This document shows, in pieces, positions 16,365 to 25,309 of a stretch of 64,000 nucleotides of DNA; within the stretch, counting starts at the first letter, position 1; each line of letters starts with the position of its first letter. Position numbers and translations under genes: made by a program. This DNA is from Streptomyces lydicus. GTDB taxonomy: Bacteria; Actinomycetota; Actinomycetes; Streptomycetales; Streptomycetaceae. The stretch spans positions 1-64,000 of the forward strand of contig NZ_JNZA01000008.1 of assembly GCF_000717345.1 (NCBI RefSeq), written 5' to 3'. A model generated the notes under the pieces. The model searched no databases. It worked only from the letters and a program-made list of their open reading frames with translations, and was not told where the DNA came from.

Positions 16365-18514
16365 TGGCCACCCCCGAAGGACCGGCCGCCGGCCGGGGCG
16401 ACCGCGCCCGGTACGCCCAGCTCCTCGACCTCGCCGGACGCACCACCGTCGCGCTGCGCGCCGCACCCGGCGTGCCCGACGCCCCGCTGTGGGGCAGCGG
16501 TGTGCTGATCGCGCCGGGATGGGTGCTGACCTGCGCGCATGTGCTCACCGCCAGCGACGGCCGGCGCCGGGCAACCGGCCCGGACGGGGAGTTCGGGGTC
16601 GCGTTCGGCGGCCGTGTGACGCCCGCGCGGCTCGCGTACGACCTGAGCCGGCCCGACCCGCAGGCCGGGCCCGCCGCCCGCGCCGACCTCGCCCTGGTCC
16701 GGCTGCGCGACCCCGCGCCCGCGCACCCCTGCGCCTGGCTCAGCGACCAGCCGGCGACGCTCCTGGAGGACGCCTACATCTTCCGCGGGCACGAACAGTC
16801 GGGCGGGTCCCGGCCCGGTGAACGCGACATACGCGAGTCCGGTGCCGGGTGCGGCGCCGCCGGGACCCCGCCGCCCGCCGCCCCGGTCGACCCGTTCATC
16901 GCCGTCCGGTTCGGCGCCCGGGACGCCCGCGGGCTGCAGTTCGGCAGCGACGTCCGGGTCGCTCCCGGCGCCTCCGGCGGGCCGCTGCTCGACTGCGACC
17001 GCGGCGAGGTGGTCGGCATCGTCAAGGGCCGCCACCAGCAGGACCACGTCGGGCTCGCGGTGCCCGTCACCGCGCTGCGCGGGCTGGGTCCCGAGCACCT
17101 GGTCGAGGGTGCCGCCGGCGCGGAGGACCTCGGCCCCGACCCGTACCACGCGCTCACCGGCCTGCACGACCGCTGGCACTGGGCCGGGCAGGAGCTCGGC
17201 CGGGCCGGCGGGCCCACCTGGTTCGACGCCCAGCACGCGATCATGGCGGGGCGCGGCCGGCTGTGGGGGGTACAGGAGCGGCTGCAGGCGCTGCATCTGC
17301 TCGCCCGGCTGCCCGCACCCCGCGACCCGCTGGTGGTGGAGGCGGCGGTCGGCGAAGTGCTGGAGCGCGGCGGGGGGCCCGGCGCCTGGACGCTGCGTAC
17401 CTGGCGGGACGGCCACGGCGCGCTCTACCAGGGCAGCGATCCGTACACCGAACTGCGCGCCTTCGTGCACTACTTGCGGATCGTGGCTCAGCGCAGCGCC
17501 GACGAGGTGCGGGACGCACCGGACGAGCAGGCCGCCGCGGTCCGCGAGGACGCGGCCAGGCTCGCGGAGTTCGTCCAGGCCAAGGCGGTGGTGCTGCAGC
17601 CGCAGGACCGCCGCAGGATCGGGCCGGTGCGCCGCCGGCCGCGCTCGGTGCTCGTCGAGTTCGAGCCGCTCTTCTACGACGAGGGCGGCCACGAGCTCTA
17701 CAACTGGTCGGTCAGCGAGGGCTACGGGCGGGGCCAGTGGCTGCGGGTGGACGTCCAGGAAGCGGCCGGCGGGGTGCCCTTCGAGCAGGCGCGGGAGCAG
17801 GTGCTGCAACGGCTCGGCGGACGGCTGCTGCAGGCCGACGGCGACGCCGGCCCGGGCGCCCGGGTACGCCTGGAGGTCGCCGTCCCCGAGGGCCGCTGGC
17901 ACACCGCCGCCGGCCAGTGGGAGGTCGCCGCCTCCCCCCGGCGCACCGCCCGGCGGCGGCCGGTGGGGCCCGGGCGCGCGGTGGTCCTGCGCGACCAGGG
18001 GCGGCGCCAGCAGGTCGACCCGGCCTGGCTGCGCCGCTGGCAGGGCCTGGCCGCCGCCCCCGAACTGCGGGCGCTGCGCCTCCCGCCGCACCCGGGCGCC
18101 GGCCCGCGCCCCGGCGGGGGCTCCGCCGAGGCGATCTGGCGGCTGCTGGAGACGGCGGACCAGGGCGCGCTGCCCGCGCTGTGCCACACGGTCGCCGACG
18201 GGTTCGGCCGCGACGCGGTCGGTGCCGCGCTGGACACCGGCTTCCCGGCCGCGCTCTGGCCGGCCCGCGGCCACGGGGAGGAGCGGGCCTGCGACGCCTC
18301 CTGCGAGGAGTTCCACCGCGGGATCCGGGAGCTGCTCCAGGGCCCGGGCGGTGTGGTCCGCCTGCCCGAGCTGGTGCGGCAGCTGCGCGCCAAGGCGGCG
18401 GAGGCCGCCGGGGAGGCCGCGCACTGGGCGCGCGATCTGGTGCTCCTCTACGACGATCCGGAGGATCCGATTCCGCAGCTGTTCCCGGACCGGCCCCAGG
18501 TGTCGCCCGGATGA
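16364..18514 (+). CDS. Trypsin-like serine peptidase fused to VMAP-type C-terminal region
   Basis: A 716-aa protein. Residues 20-240 are a trypsin-like peptidase with an apparently complete triad: His59 in VLTCAHVL, Asp108 in ARADLALVRL and Ser204 in APGASGGPLLD. There is no signal peptide, so it should act in the cytoplasm. The middle (about 250-410) is helical, with effector-associated-type sequence. The remainder (from about SVLVEFEPLFYDEGGHELYNW) resembles the C-terminal domain of vWA-MoxR-associated proteins (VMAP). In the published concept of these systems, VMAP joins an effector to a MoxR ATPase and a vWA protein; both are encoded just downstream. The effector here would be proteolysis. 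Confidence 0.82.
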   Translation: MATPEGPAAGRGDRARYAQLLDLAGRTTVALRAAPGVPDAPLWGSGVLIAPGWVLTCAHVLTASDGRRRATGPDGEFGVAFGGRVTPARLAYDLSRPDPQAGPAARADLALVRLRDPAPAHPCAWLSDQPATLLEDAYIFRGHEQSGGSRPGERDIRESGAGCGAAGTPPPAAPVDPFIAVRFGARDARGLQFGSDVRVAPGASGGPLLDCDRGEVVGIVKGRHQQDHVGLAVPVTALRGLGPEHLVEGAAGAEDLGPDPYHALTGLHDRWHWAGQELGRAGGPTWFDAQHAIMAGRGRLWGVQERLQALHLLARLPAPRDPLVVEAAVGEVLERGGGPGAWTLRTWRDGHGALYQGSDPYTELRAFVHYLRIVAQRSADEVRDAPDEQAAAVREDAARLAEFVQAKAVVLQPQDRRRIGPVRRRPRSVLVEFEPLFYDEGGHELYNWSVSEGYGRGQWLRVDVQEAAGGVPFEQAREQVLQRLGGRLLQADGDAGPGARVRLEVAVPEGRWHTAAGQWEVAASPRRTARRRPVGPGRAVVLRDQGRRQQVDPAWLRRWQGLAAAPELRALRLPPHPGAGPRPGGGSAEAIWRLLETADQGALPALCHTVADGFGRDAVGAALDTGFPAALWPARGHGEERACDASCEEFHRGIRELLQGPGGVVRLPELVRQLRAKAAEAAGEAAHWARDLVLLYDDPEDPIPQLFPDRPQVSPG

Positions 18515-18920
18515 GTGCGCGGCGGCCGCCCGTCGGGGGTGCCGGGGCGCCGCGCGCACGGGGGAGGCTGCCGGGGCGCCGCGCGCGCCCCGCGCATGCG
18601 CCCGGCGCCCGCTCCCGGCCCGGCCGCTCGGCCCGCACCGGGCCGGCTCACGGCCCGGCACATGCGCAAACCGCGCCCCGTGCACGGCACTTGGCGCCCC
18701 GCGGTGCTGCGGTGCGAGACCGGAAACCGCCCCGTGTGCTTCCGTATGGATGGGTACTGTCATAGCGTCGTGGAAGACTTGTTCGTGATGACGTGACGAC
18801 GTGATTGCGTGTGTGTCGGTGGCGGACGCGGGGGACGGCCGGGCGGGTGCCGACGTCTCCGGCGGTTCTCCCCGGCCCCCGTTCCTGACCGATGCCGGGC
18901 CGGCGACGAGGAGTTCCGAC
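18515..18920. other. Gene-free interval before the MoxR-type ATPase gene
   Basis: About 400 bases. The first half is extremely GC-rich. The second half is more mixed (around 18735-18800) and probably carries the promoter for the MoxR-vWA pair. No clear terminator hairpin or RNA was found. Open frames here are extensions of neighbouring frames without protein-like content. Confidence 0.4.
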
Positions 18921-19994
18921 GTGAGCGACTGGCTCATCTATCGTGGCGCGGGCGCACCGCACGACGGAATCGAGCACCTTCCACCGCCGCCCCCCTGGCG
19001 CGATTTCGACGGCGGCCCGCTCGTGGCGCCGCCCGCCGCCCTGGACCCGGCCTCCGAGCGCCGGCTCGGCGTGCAGCACCGCGAGGCCAGCCACCACCGC
19101 CCGGGCGAGACCGAGCGCGAGCTGGTCAACGCCGCGCTCTACCTGCGCCGTCCGCTGCTGGTGACCGGCGCGCCGGGCAGCGGCAAGAGCACCCTGGCGC
19201 ATTCGGTCGCCTACGAACTCGGCCTCGGCCGGGTGCTCGGCTGGCCGGTCGTCAGCCGCAGCACGCTCCGCGACGGCCTGTACGACTACGACGCCATCGG
19301 CCGCCTCCAGGACCTCCAGATCGCCCGCGCCGCACCGTCCGCGGCGGACAGCGGCCCCCCGGACGGCGCGGACGGCACGGCCGGCGCGGACCCCACGGAC
19401 GAGCCCGGCGGCGGCATCGGCCGCTACATCCGCCTCGGCCCGCTGGGCACCGCCCTGCTGCCCGCCGCACGGCCCCGCGTCCTGCTCGTCGACGAGCTCG
19501 ACAAGAGCGACATCGACCTGCCCAACGACCTGCTCAACGTCCTGGAGGAAGGGGAGTTCAGGATTCCGGAGCTGGAGCGGCTGGCCGGATCCGCCCCCGA
19601 GGTGCAGGTGCTCAGCGACGACGGGGCGCGGGTGACGGTGCGCGACGGCCGGGTGCGCTGCCGCGCCTTCCCCTTCATCGTCCTGACCAGCAACGGCGAA
19701 CGGGACTTCCCGGCGCCCCTGTTGCGCCGCTGCATCCACCTCCACATCCCGGCCCCCGACAAGGAGCGCCTCGCCGCCATGGTGCGGGCCCACTTCGGCG
19801 AGGGGGCCGCCGAGCGCCACGAAGCGGTGATCGACCGCTTCCTGGACCGCGAGCCCGGCGACGTCCGCGCCGTCGACCAGCTCTTCAACGCCATCCACCT
19901 CACCCAGAAGGCCGGCTGGACCGACCAGGACGAGGAGGAGACCCGACGGCGCCTGACGGCGGAGCTGATGCGGCCTCTCGATCGGACGAGGTGA
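18921..19994 (+). CDS. MoxR-type AAA ATPase
   Basis: A 357-aa AAA+ ATPase. Walker A is GAPGSGKST (residues 83-91), Walker B is RVLLVDELDKSDIDLPNDLLNVLEEGEF, and sensor 1 is FIVLTSNGERDFP. These are the layout and spacing of the MoxR group, chaperone-like ATPases that remodel or activate partner complexes with vWA proteins. GTG 18921 was chosen because GAGGAG lies eight bases upstream; the 40 extra codons back to 18801 look non-coding. Its stop overlaps the vWA gene start (GTGA). It would be the NTP-driven switch of the trypsin-VMAP system. Confidence 0.9.
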   Translation: MSDWLIYRGAGAPHDGIEHLPPPPPWRDFDGGPLVAPPAALDPASERRLGVQHREASHHRPGETERELVNAALYLRRPLLVTGAPGSGKSTLAHSVAYELGLGRVLGWPVVSRSTLRDGLYDYDAIGRLQDLQIARAAPSAADSGPPDGADGTAGADPTDEPGGGIGRYIRLGPLGTALLPAARPRVLLVDELDKSDIDLPNDLLNVLEEGEFRIPELERLAGSAPEVQVLSDDGARVTVRDGRVRCRAFPFIVLTSNGERDFPAPLLRRCIHLHIPAPDKERLAAMVRAHFGEGAAERHEAVIDRFLDREPGDVRAVDQLFNAIHLTQKAGWTDQDEEETRRRLTAELMRPLDRTR

Positions 19995-22900
19995 CTGCGA
20001 TGCCCCCCGGGGCGCCCGGCCCGGGGCCCCTCGACGAGCTGGTCGCCCGGCTGACCGCGGCGGGGCTGCCGCCCGACGCCCGCGCGATGGCCGACGCCCT
20101 CTGGCTCGCCCAGTGGATCACCCCCGACGCGCCGCCCGGAGGCCCGGCCGACGCGGCGACCGACCGCACGGACCCGCCCGACCGTACAGATCCGGCCACA
20201 TTCCGGGCCGGGCCGGCCGGTACGGCGGACCCGGCGCGCGACGGCGCACCGCCCGCGTCCGGCAGCGGACCCGACGCCTCCGACGGGCGGTCCCCCGCGC
20301 CCCGCGACGGCGCCCGCCGCCGCGTCGCCGAGCTGCTGCCCGCCCAGGACGAGCGGGTCGCCGACCCGGACCACCACCGCCTCGGCGAGGTCGCCGTGCC
20401 GATCGCCTCCGCCTTCCCCGGACTGCTGCCGCTGCAGCGCGCACTGCGCCCGGTCCAGCGCTACCGCCCGCCGGCCGCCCCGGCCCGCCACACCCTCGAC
20501 GAGCCCGCCACCGCCGAACTCTCCGCGCACGCCGAAACGGTCATCCCGGTGCTGCGCGGGGTGCACCGCCGCGCCGCCGCCCTGCGGCTGCTGATGGACG
20601 GCTCGTCCTCGATGGCCGTCTGGGAGCAGATGCTGCACGACCTGCGCCAGGTCTGTGAACGGGTGGGCGCCTTCCGGGACGTCACCGTGCACTACCTCCA
20701 CCCGCACGGCCCGGACGTCGGCGTCGCCGCGGCGCCCGGCCCCGGCAGCCCGCTGCGCCCCGCCGACCAGCTGCACGACCCCACCGGCCACCACCTCACC
20801 CTCGTCATCAGCGACTGCGCGGGCCCGCTGTGGCGCGACGGCCGGATGCAGCGGCTGCTCTACCGCTGGGCGGCCGACGCCCCGCTCGCCGTCGTCCAGC
20901 CGCTGCCGCAGCGCATGTGGGGGCGCACCCTGCTGCCGGCGGTCCCCGGCACCCTCGTCCGCCGCCAGGGCTCCTACCAGGCCCTGGACTTCCTCCCGGC
21001 CCGGCGCCGCCGCCGGCCCGCCCCGGCCCTGGCCTCGTCGCCCGGGCCGCCCCGCGAGCGCGCCGTCCCGGTCCTGTCGGCCACCCCCTCGGCCCTCGGC
21101 TGCTGGGCCCGGCTGGCCGCCGCCGACGCCGGGCTGTCGCTGCGCGGCGCGGCCTGCGTCGTACGGGCCGACCACGGCGCCGAGCCCCCGACCGGCCCGC
21201 AGGACGCTCCCGGAGGCGGCGAACCGTCGCGCATGGTCCGTGAGTTCGAGCAGCAGGCGTCCCCCGCCGCGCGGCTGCTCGCGGTGCACCTCTCGGCCGT
21301 ACCGCTCGCGCTGCCCGTCATCCAGCTCGTCCAGCGTGCGATGCTGCCGCACACCGGGCCGGCCGAACTCGCCGAGGTGCTGCTCAGCGGCCTGGTCACG
21401 CAACTCCCGCCGGACGAGCGGGCGTCCGGCGGGCCGAGCACGGGCACCGGCCCCTGGTACGACTTCGCGCCCGGCGTACGGGACGAACTCCTCAGCCGGC
21501 TCAGCGCGGGCGAGGCGGCCCTGATCCTCAAGCACTGCTCGCTCTACATCGAGCGCACCTTCGGCCGCAGCGCCCGTAACTTCCCGGCCGTCGCGGTCGC
21601 CATGCTCTCCGGCAGCGGCCGCGAACCGGAGGCCGGCCGGGGCGTCCCTCCCGGCGGGGGCCGGGGGAGCGCCGTCCCGGCACCCTTCGCCCGGGTCTCC
21701 GAACGCGTACTGCGCCGCTTCGAACCGGCGCTGCGCCCGGCCGGCCGGCGGTCGTACGTCCCCGACGGCCCGGCCGCCGAGGGCGCCGCCCTGCTGGAGC
21801 GCTACGAACAGGACCGCGCCGCCCGCGACCTGATCGAGGCCGTGCGCCTGCTGCGCGCCGCCGCCGACCGCCTGCCGCCGGCCGGCACCGACCTCGCCCG
21901 CGCCCTGCTGCACGCCTGGGCGAAGTGGGGCCAGCCGGACGCCCTGGAGGAGGCGGAGCGGGCGGCCCGGTCCGCCGCGGACGCCGCCGGCGGAGGCGAC
22001 GGCGCCGGTGACGCCGCCGGGGACGCCGAGCGGACCCGGGCGCTGATCGTGCGCGGCCGGGTCGCCTACGCCCGCGCCGGCGAACGGCGCCGGGCCGGCA
22101 CCGCGACGGAGGAGCACGCGGCCCTCACCGACGCCGCCCGTCACCTGCACACCGCCTGCGGGCTGATGAGCCTGCTCGATCCCCGTGTCCTGGAGAGCAT
22201 GGTGCTGCGCACCGAGGTCCTGCGGCGGCTGGCCGCCCTGTCCGAGACGCCCGGGGCGACGCCCGACGCGGGGGAGGGCGACGCCGGAGCCGGCGCCGAC
22301 CGCCCCGCCGACCCCCTCGACGAGGCCGAACGTTCCCTCACCGCCCTCCTCGACCAGTGGCCCAGCGGTGAGCAGGTGCCCGGCGAGGTCTACGCCGCCC
22401 GCGGCGGTGTCCTGCTCGACCAGGCCCGCCGGGCCGCCCGGACGCCTCCCGAAGGACCGCGCCCCGCCCAGGAGCTGGCCGTACGCGCCGCCGACGACCT
22501 CGACACCGCCACCGTGCTGCTGCGCCGCCGCGGCAGCGCCGCCGACCGGCTGGTGTGCGAGACCCTGCTCGACCTGGCCGCGGCGCGGGAGCTGAACGGC
22601 GGCACCGGCCTGCCGTCGGTGCTGCCGGCCCTCGACCGCGCCCGGGAGATCGCCCGGGCGCTGGACGACCCGGCCCTGGAGGCGGTCAGCCTGCGCCGGA
22701 CGGCCGCGGCTCAGCGCGCCGTCCACACCCGCACCGGCGCGCTGAGCGCCCTGGACGCCGCGATCGCCGCGCTGGCCGCCGCGCTGCGGCTGACCGCCCC
22801 CGACTCGCCCGAGCACAGCTCCCTGCTCGCCGAACGGGGCGCCGCGCTGCTGCTGCGGGCCCGGCTGGAACCGCCGGGGGAGCCGGGCAAGCGGCTGGCC

Positions 22901-23410
22901 AACGAGGCGGTGCACGTCCTGCGCGAGGCGCTGGCCCGGGTCGCGCCGCACGACCCCGACCTGGGCAGCCACCGGCTGCTGTTCGGCCGCGCGCTGCGGC
23001 TGCGGCACGAACGCCAGCCCTCGCTCGCCGATCTGCACGAGGCCGACTGGGTGCTGGAGCTGGCCGCCCGCGGCGCGGACGTACCGGACGTGGTGTGCGC
23101 CGAGGCATGGCTCGAAGTGGGCGACGTGCAGCTGCTGCTGGACCGCCGCTTCGACTCCCGGGAGCGCCACGACCGGGCCGCCGCCTGCTACCGCCGGGCC
23201 GCCGCGGCCGCCGGCCGGGCCGGCAGCGCCCTGCTGGCCGCCCGCGCCCACCACCGCCGCGCCGAGGTCCTGGAGGTCACCGCCGGCCCGCGCTCCGCGC
23301 TGCACGCCTACCGCGAGAGCTGGGAGCGGTGGCAGCGGGCCGGCGAGGACGCCGGGCCCGAGGCGCAGCGCACCCGCGCCCGGATGCGCGCCCTGGAGTC
23401 CACCGCCTGA
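19991..23410 (+). CDS. vWA / SAV_2336-type protein with helical-repeat C-terminal region
   Basis: A 1139-aa protein. Residues 1-120 contain a SAV_2336-like N-terminal segment and a low-complexity Pro/Ala/Asp stretch. A vWA-like domain follows with MIDAS motif D203-G-S-S-S (LLMDGSSSM) and VISDCAGPLWRDGRMQRLLYRWA. The middle (about 420-600) is a helical effector-interacting region. From about 600 to the end the chain is a long series of alanine- and leucine-rich helical pairs of TPR type. In vWA-MoxR-VMAP systems this protein is the adaptor that pairs with the ATPase. The GTG start overlaps the ATPase stop by four bases; ATG 20000 is an alternative. The reading frame extends far upstream in the wrong frame and must be cut here. 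Confidence 0.85.
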   Translation: MTAMPPGAPGPGPLDELVARLTAAGLPPDARAMADALWLAQWITPDAPPGGPADAATDRTDPPDRTDPATFRAGPAGTADPARDGAPPASGSGPDASDGRSPAPRDGARRRVAELLPAQDERVADPDHHRLGEVAVPIASAFPGLLPLQRALRPVQRYRPPAAPARHTLDEPATAELSAHAETVIPVLRGVHRRAAALRLLMDGSSSMAVWEQMLHDLRQVCERVGAFRDVTVHYLHPHGPDVGVAAAPGPGSPLRPADQLHDPTGHHLTLVISDCAGPLWRDGRMQRLLYRWAADAPLAVVQPLPQRMWGRTLLPAVPGTLVRRQGSYQALDFLPARRRRRPAPALASSPGPPRERAVPVLSATPSALGCWARLAAADAGLSLRGAACVVRADHGAEPPTGPQDAPGGGEPSRMVREFEQQASPAARLLAVHLSAVPLALPVIQLVQRAMLPHTGPAELAEVLLSGLVTQLPPDERASGGPSTGTGPWYDFAPGVRDELLSRLSAGEAALILKHCSLYIERTFGRSARNFPAVAVAMLSGSGREPEAGRGVPPGGGRGSAVPAPFARVSERVLRRFEPALRPAGRRSYVPDGPAAEGAALLERYEQDRAARDLIEAVRLLRAAADRLPPAGTDLARALLHAWAKWGQPDALEEAERAARSAADAAGGGDGAGDAAGDAERTRALIVRGRVAYARAGERRRAGTATEEHAALTDAARHLHTACGLMSLLDPRVLESMVLRTEVLRRLAALSETPGATPDAGEGDAGAGADRPADPLDEAERSLTALLDQWPSGEQVPGEVYAARGGVLLDQARRAARTPPEGPRPAQELAVRAADDLDTATVLLRRRGSAADRLVCETLLDLAAARELNGGTGLPSVLPALDRAREIARALDDPALEAVSLRRTAAAQRAVHTRTGALSALDAAIAALAAALRLTAPDSPEHSSLLAERGAALLLRARLEPPGEPGKRLANEAVHVLREALARVAPHDPDLGSHRLLFGRALRLRHERQPSLADLHEADWVLELAARGADVPDVVCAEAWLEVGDVQLLLDRRFDSRERHDRAAACYRRAAAAAGRAGSALLAARAHHRRAEVLEVTAGPRSALHAYRESWERWQRAGEDAGPEAQRTRARMRALESTA

Positions 23411-23490
23411 CCATCCGGGACGGGCGGGACCGGAACCGCGCCCGACGCCGGCCGGGCGGCGGGGCTCCGGGCCCGGCCGTCCCGCCCCCC

Positions 23491-23510
23491 GGACGGCCGC
23501 CTGGCCGTCC
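23491..23510. terminator. Hairpin after the vWA gene
   Basis: An 8-bp perfect stem GGACGGCC/GGCCGTCC with a 4-base loop, about 80 bases after the vWA stop. It is a plausible terminator separating the ATPase/vWA unit from the peptide/radical SAM unit. Confidence 0.5.
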
Positions 23511-23579
23511 GTCGCCCCCACGTGTTTCCGTGGACGGGAGTCCGGGAAACCACCGTCCAGCCGGTCAGAGGAGAGCAGC

Positions 23580-23789
23580 GTGGCGACTACCCCCCGCACC
23601 GAACGGGCCGCGGCCGCCCCGTCGGCCGAGCCGCTGCCGGATTTCGCCGGGGTCGATGTGCGCCTTCTGGCGGCACGGACGGACCACGCGGTGCTCGGCG
23701 AGGTCGCCACCCTGCTGCTGCGCAACTGGCCCACCGGGGACGAGGCCGTCGCGTACTACGAGGACGGCCCGGGAAAACTCCTGCGGTGA
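23580..23789 (+). CDS. FxsA-like putative RiPP precursor peptide lacking the FxSxx end
   Basis: A 69-aa peptide starting at GTG 23580, with AGAGGAGAG just upstream, the best ribosome-binding site in the locus. It has an N-terminal low-complexity part and a leader-like core LPDFAGVDVRLLAARTDHAVLGEVATLLLRNW resembling FxsA precursors. The gene stands directly upstream of an FxsB-type radical SAM enzyme. Canonical FxsA peptides end in Phe-x-Ser-x-x. This one ends ...EAVAYYEDGPGKLLR, with Tyr59-Tyr60-Glu61-Asp62 where an aromatic three-residue crosslink could form. That reading is inference. It could also be a leader-like regulatory protein. Confidence 0.7.
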   Translation: MATTPRTERAAAAPSAEPLPDFAGVDVRLLAARTDHAVLGEVATLLLRNWPTGDEAVAYYEDGPGKLLR

Positions 23790-23994
23790 CGGCCCGGTAC
23801 GGCCCCTCCCTTTGCGTCGTCCGGTCGTGCGGGAGGTGATTTTTGGGCAAACGCGCTAGGGAACCGGCCAGTTGTCGCGGTAATTCGATTCTTCGATCGA
23901 ATGGGGAGCCAAGTACCAGACAGCGGACGGGACGTGACGGCCGAAGGCGCCGGTCCCGTACCTCGACCGAGGACTACGGGGCAGGGGGCGAGCC

Positions 23995-25176
23995 GTGGCG
24001 GGGGAGACGACCGGCCGGACCACCGCGGTGCCCTTCCGCCAGTTCGTCCTGAAGGTCCACAGCCGCTGCAACCTCGCCTGCACCTACTGCTACATCTACG
24101 CCGGCCCCGACCACAGCTGGCGCGAGCGCCCCCGGACCGTGCCGCCCGCCACCGTCCGGCAAACCGCCCGGCGCATCGCGGAACACGCCCGCACCCACCG
24201 GCTGCGGGACATCCGCATCGACCTGCACGGCGGGGAACCGCTGCTCACCGGGCCCGGCCCGCTGCTCGCCCAGGCCGCCGCGGTCCGCGCCGCGCTGCCC
24301 ACCGGCTGCACCGCCGAATTCGGCGTGCAGACCAACGGGACGCTGCTGACCCGGGACACCCTCGACACGCTCGGCGCCGCCGGCTTCCGGCTCGGCCTGA
24401 GCCTCGACGGCGGCACCCCTGGCCTCAACCGGCGCCGCCTCGACCACGCCGGCCGGCCCTCCTGGCCCGCGGTCTGCCGCGCCGTCGGGCTGCTCCGCGA
24501 CCGCCCCGAGGTGTTCGCCGGGATCCTGTGCACCATCGACATCACCGCCGACCCCGCCGAGGTCTACGGCTCGCTGTGCGCACTGGACCCCCCGATGCTC
24601 GACTTCCTGCTGCCGCACGCCAACTGGTCCAGCCCGCCACCGGCCCCCGCGGGGCGGGGCCCCCGGCCGGGGCCGCCCGCGCCGGCCGGCCGCGCCCCGT
24701 ACGGCGACTGGCTGTGCACCGTCTTCGACCTGTGGTGGGACGGCGGCCCGGGCCCCCGCGTGCGGGTGTTCACCGAGATCCTCGGCCTCCTGCTGGGGCG
24801 GCCCAGCACCAGCGAGGCGGTCGGTCTCTCCCCCGTCGTCGCCCTGGTCGTGGACACCGACGGCGCCATCGAACAGGTGGACTCGCTGAAGTCCGCCTAC
24901 GAGGGCGCCGCCGCCACCGGCCTGAACGTCTTCCGCCACAGCTTCGACGAGGCCCTGGCCCACCCCGGCATGGCGGCCCGCCAGCGCGGCCGGGACGGGC
25001 TCGCCGCCCAGTGCCGGGCCTGCGCCCTGGTGGAGGTGTGCGGCGGCGGCAACTACGCCCACCGCTACCGCGCGGACGCCGGCGGATTCACCCATCCGTC
25101 CGTGTACTGCGCGGACCTGGAACGCCTCATCCGGCACATCGCCGCCCGGCTCGACGCGACGGTTTCCCTCAACTGA
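23995..25176 (+). CDS. FxsB-family radical SAM/SPASM peptide maturase
   Basis: A 393-aa radical SAM enzyme. The iron-sulfur motif is C25-x3-C29-x2-C32 in SRCNLACTYCYIY. The GGEP motif is in IDLHGGEPLLTGPG. The C-terminal SPASM-like segment has CRACALVEVCGGGNYAHRY and a later cysteine near VYCADLERL, for auxiliary clusters. FxsB enzymes install a three-residue cyclophane between an aromatic side chain and a residue two positions later in the precursor. No extra C-terminal metallohydrolase-like extension is present, so this is the short form. The start is GTG 23995, with GCAGGGGG upstream. It lies 205 bp after the peptide gene and 133 bp before the TIR-TPR gene. Confidence 0.88.
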   Translation: MAGETTGRTTAVPFRQFVLKVHSRCNLACTYCYIYAGPDHSWRERPRTVPPATVRQTARRIAEHARTHRLRDIRIDLHGGEPLLTGPGPLLAQAAAVRAALPTGCTAEFGVQTNGTLLTRDTLDTLGAAGFRLGLSLDGGTPGLNRRRLDHAGRPSWPAVCRAVGLLRDRPEVFAGILCTIDITADPAEVYGSLCALDPPMLDFLLPHANWSSPPPAPAGRGPRPGPPAPAGRAPYGDWLCTVFDLWWDGGPGPRVRVFTEILGLLLGRPSTSEAVGLSPVVALVVDTDGAIEQVDSLKSAYEGAAATGLNVFRHSFDEALAHPGMAARQRGRDGLAAQCRACALVEVCGGGNYAHRYRADAGGFTHPSVYCADLERLIRHIAARLDATVSLN

Positions 25177-25309
25177 CCTGCATGCAAGAAGACCTGACGC
25201 ACTGTCGTCATATGGAGGGACACTTGGGCTATCGTGCGAAAGAGCCAGGGCGTGCCCGATGTCTCACCCTCCGCACGCGCGCACCATCGCACCTCAGGGA
25301 GACGGTCGC

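Noticed and set aside
18809..19990. Upstream 394 codons of the 1533-codon frame ending at 23410
   Set aside because: They overlap the MoxR ATPase in another frame and are Arg/Pro-rich. The vWA gene starts at the GTGA junction.
19424..23734. 1436-aa antisense open frame across the vWA gene
   Set aside because: It mirrors a long GC-rich gene; it has biased composition and no motifs.
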